Of a DNA stretch of 64,000 nucleotides, positions 61,896 to 64,000 are shown piece by piece. The notes below the pieces were generated by a model that saw nothing but the letters and a program-made list of their open reading frames with translations, had not been told where the DNA came from and ran no database searches. Source of the DNA: PLanc-01 sp035342095 (lineage in GTDB: Bacteria; Planctomycetota; Phycisphaerae; Sedimentisphaerales; Anaerobacaceae); the NCBI GenBank assembly GCA_035342095.1, contig DAOQWL010000010.1, positions 28,918-92,917 on the forward strand. The letters run 5' to 3'. How positions within the stretch are numbered: position 1 is the first letter of the stretch; each line of letters starts with the position of its first letter. The position numbers and the translations under genes were made by a program.

Positions 61896-62267
61896 CGCAA
61901 CCTCCCAATCACAGGCCACCCGGATCTCATCATCGTGCAGGACGGCGCCCCGCACGACAACAGCGAGCGAAACTATCGGCATTGTAACGGAGAAGGAGTC
62001 GTCCCTATCCCCAACAAATAGCTCACGGAATAGCCACTCCTCGTGTGGTTTTTATTACACACATTTCACCCATATTTATGCATAGCCACATTCTATCGAC
62101 ACGGCGAGATTCCGAGCCGATAGAAGCACAAACCCCTTTCAAAAAAAGACTTATGGCACTTCCGTGAACGACACAGAAAACGCTTGCATCCTTAGGGCCT
62201 TTCGGGGATCATATGATGATTGGGTTTCTATCCTTTTGAGTTCATGTGCATTAGATGGGTACTCGGA
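61896..62267. other. AT-richer divergent intergenic region
   Basis: 372 bp. From 62030 to 62100 GC falls, as in a promoter region, but no clear pair of -35/-10 boxes can be fixed. No gene. Confidence 0.4.
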
Positions 62268-63344
62268 ATGGCGAAGACTCCGACTCGCGATCAACTGATC
62301 AAGCAGGTGAAAACCCTGGACAAACGCCTGGCGTCGATGGAGGCCGCCGCGGGCAATCCCCTGCAATCCGAGCTCGAAATCGCCCTGCGGGAGCGGATCA
62401 AGGAGCTCGATTGCCTGTATACCATATCCACCTTTCGCGAAATGTACTTCCACGCCCCCGACCGATTCCTTCAGAGCGTCGTCGATTGCCTGCCCAAGAG
62501 CTGGCAGTTCCCGGAGCACGCCTGTGCCAGGGTGATCTACGGCGACAAACGATACGTCACCGAGCAGTTCACGGAGAGCAAGTGGCGGATGGCCGCCGAC
62601 ATCGTGACGGACGGACGGACCGCCGGCGTCGTGGAGGTGTACTACCGCAGGATTGTCCCGACGTCGGGCACGGGCCCCTTCCTCAAGGAGGAATACGCTC
62701 TGATTCGCGACGTGGCCGAGCGGATCAGCACCATTCTGATGCACATGAAGACCCTCTCGGACCTGCGCGAGGCGAACCGGGCGATTCAGCGGGAGCATCA
62801 GGCGCTGCAGGAGGCCAACATCGCCCTTCGCGCGGTGCTGTCCCGACTGGAGGAGGAAAAGCGAGGCATCAAGGCCTCGGTCGCCGCCAACATCCAGAAA
62901 GTCGTCATGCCGATCGTCTTCGAGCTGGAGCTTGAGGTGAGCGGGCGGCAACGGTCCTACGTGACGCTGTTGCGCCGCAGCCTCCAGGAGATCACGTCCC
63001 CCTTCCTCAGCCAGATCGCCAGGGACCACGTGCAACTGACGCCCGTCGAGATCGCGATCAGCACGATGATCCGCAACGGGCTGTCCACGAAGGAGATCGC
63101 CCAGTTGCGCTGCATCTCGCCTGCCACGGTCCGCCGGCACCGCGAGAACATCCGCCGCAAGCTCAGCCTGAAGAACCGAAAGGCCAATCTCGCCACCTAC
63201 CTTCAGGCCTCGGTCACCAACGAATCCGCCGCTCCCATGGAGCCGGCCCCCTCCCCCGCCCGACCGAGCGTGGAGAGTTTGTCCCTGTCCACCGACTGGA
63301 CCCCCGAGGATTTCGCCGGCACGACCCGCGAATTGCCCACGTGA
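62268..63344 (+). CDS. LuxR-type HTH regulator with N-terminal GAF/PAS-like and coiled-coil regions
   Basis: 358 residues. A short coiled coil (about 8-45), then a sensor-like region (CLYTISTFREMYF ... GVVEVYYRRIVP) of the GAF type, a second coiled coil (about 160-210) and a C-terminal LuxR HTH (LTPVEIAISTMIRNGLSTKE, CISPATVRRHRENIRRKLSL). A proline-rich tail follows. It probably answers an unknown signal by binding DNA. The start at 62268 is the first with a purine-rich stretch; 62244 is possible. Confidence 0.85.
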   Translation: MAKTPTRDQLIKQVKTLDKRLASMEAAAGNPLQSELEIALRERIKELDCLYTISTFREMYFHAPDRFLQSVVDCLPKSWQFPEHACARVIYGDKRYVTEQFTESKWRMAADIVTDGRTAGVVEVYYRRIVPTSGTGPFLKEEYALIRDVAERISTILMHMKTLSDLREANRAIQREHQALQEANIALRAVLSRLEEEKRGIKASVAANIQKVVMPIVFELELEVSGRQRSYVTLLRRSLQEITSPFLSQIARDHVQLTPVEIAISTMIRNGLSTKEIAQLRCISPATVRRHRENIRRKLSLKNRKANLATYLQASVTNESAAPMEPAPSPARPSVESLSLSTDWTPEDFAGTTRELPT

Positions 63345-63399
63345 AGCCGCGGGAAGATGGTGGGATGCTCGACGGGAGTGTCACAATCGGGATGAGCCG

Positions 63400-63693
63400 A
63401 TGCACAGAGGTATTGCCACATTCACGCTGGGCACGGTGCTCGCTTTCGATTGGAACGCCTCCGGCCTGACGACGATTCTGACCGCGGCGTTCAAGGAGGC
63501 AATCCGCCACGAAGAAAAGAACCTGGGCCTGTTCATCTGCGGCGGCAAGGACGCGACCCCCTGCCCGGTCGACCTCGCGACCTACGACCTGACCATCGCA
63601 ACCCTCGCGGAGGCCGTTCGCCGCAGCCGCATACACCCCCTCGACAAAGACAAGGCCATTCAACGGCTCAGTGAGTCAGCACGGGAGCCTTGA
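63400..63693 (+). CDS. hypothetical protein, 97 residues
   Basis: Starts MHRGIATFTLGTVLAFDWNA. Third positions are strongly GC-biased, which supports coding. A Cys pair (FICGGKDATPCPVD) lies mid-protein and a helical tail (IATLAEAVRRSRIHPLDKDK) follows. No family recognised. It lies 55 nt after the LuxR-type gene and may be co-transcribed. Confidence 0.55.
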   Translation: MHRGIATFTLGTVLAFDWNASGLTTILTAAFKEAIRHEEKNLGLFICGGKDATPCPVDLATYDLTIATLAEAVRRSRIHPLDKDKAIQRLSESAREP

Positions 63694-63719
63694 TCGTTTG
63701 GACGGGACCAGCTCATTCA

Positions 63720-63945
63720 TCAGCCTCCGATTCTCGCCTTGATCCGCCCGATCAGGTCAGGAATCGGTTGAAAGCCGTGGTGAGGACCGGCCACTCCCGG
63801 AGCCTCTCCTTCACGCGAGTCAGGGACGTCTTGGACGGCTGCATGTTGAGGTATCGTCCGCCGCGACCCTTGAGATCGCGGTCAAACCCGAAGCTGTAGC
63901 CCAGGAACTCCAGGCTGGCGCTCCGGACACGCACGTACAGAAGAC
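63720..63945 (-). pseudogene. frameshifted remnant of a group II intron reverse transcriptase/maturase
   Basis: Minus strand. SLEFLGYSFGFDRDLKGRGG and RYLNMQPSKTSLTRVKERLR match the end of the reverse transcriptase palm and the thumb of intron-encoded proteins. The frame then runs into a stop (NRFLT), but the neighbouring frame continues GFQPIPDLIGRIKARIGG, the expected next block, so a frameshift lies near 63775. The protein ends before the usual WANYF block. Upstream, homology fades at the hairpin 63947-63977; catalytic YADD is not in the window. Confidence 0.75.
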
Positions 63946-63946
63946 A

Positions 63947-63977
63947 GGCGGCCCCGACAAGTTTTGCCGGGGCCGCC
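63947..63977. terminator. GC-rich hairpin at the window edge
   Basis: GGCGGCCCCG (63947-63956) pairs perfectly with CGGGGCCGCC (63968-63977), 11-nt loop. No U-tract; it may be a repeat or a terminator of a gene beyond the edge. Confidence 0.5.
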
Positions 63978-64000
63978 TTCGCATAGCTGACCAGACTGTC

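Overview
The window looks like a chromosomal segment of a high-GC (about 60-65% by eye) Planctomycetota bacterium, most like the Phycisphaerae/Sedimentisphaerales. The evidence is a secreted DUF5107-TPR protein, a pseudopilin operon with several FTLxE-type prepilins, a secreted beta-helix protein with a dockerin-like tail, an archaeal-type GlmM, sugar isomerase/Gfo-Idh/UroD-family neighbours, and many hairpin intergenic repeats. The species cannot be named from this sequence. No rRNA, tRNA or CRISPR array was recognised.

Layout. 1-3618: edge of a membrane protein gene, a palindromic repeat and the DUF5107-TPR gene. 3619-6335: a convergent type II restriction-modification pair bracketed by two related palindromic repeat clusters. 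6336-13515: DAHP synthase-chorismate mutase, a small ORF, an ECF sigma factor, the hom-apgM-lysC threonine/lysine operon and a membrane-anchored nuclease. 13605-19646: an NtrC-type regulator, then a minus-strand operon DUF2752-serA-glmM-CDF transporter. 19706-20521: inositol monophosphatase. 20525-34622: a type II secretion/type IV pilus-like block (pilB-pilT, then GspE, GspF, three GspG-like pseudopilins, H-, I-, J- and K-like proteins); no secretin gene is visible here. 34680-38670: CinA, a sorbitol-type dehydrogenase, YchF and an orphan fumarase beta subunit. 39265-46620: secreted beta-helix protein, siroheme-type dehydrogenase, U32 (RlhA-like) protein coupled to a KaiC-like/PPDK ATP-grasp fusion, and ribosomal protein L21. 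46782-52226: class IV aminotransferase and a sugar-catabolism-like set (MFS, isomerase, Gfo/Idh oxidoreductase, UroD/MtaA family). 52293-55147: GH57 and glycogen-synthase-like glycosyltransferase. 55743-63693: small conserved-looking proteins, MarC, GNAT, CocE-type hydrolase, glutamate dehydrogenase and a LuxR-type regulator. 63720-64000: frameshifted remnant of a group II intron reverse transcriptase and a hairpin at the edge.

Most interesting signals: (i) the R-M module, whose methyltransferase has an N-terminal winged-helix and a consensus promoter (TTGACA-17-TATTCT) with two GACGTC palindromes in the spacer, suggesting autoregulation; (ii) several genes whose -10 box lies 6-9 nt before the start codon with no Shine-Dalgarno, suggesting leaderless mRNAs; (iii) a KaiC-like domain without its P-loop fused to a PEP/pyruvate ATP-grasp domain; (iv) an aspartate kinase with KFGGPSV instead of KFGG[TS]SV; (v) several hairpin repeat families, one of which abuts the stop codons of two adjacent genes.
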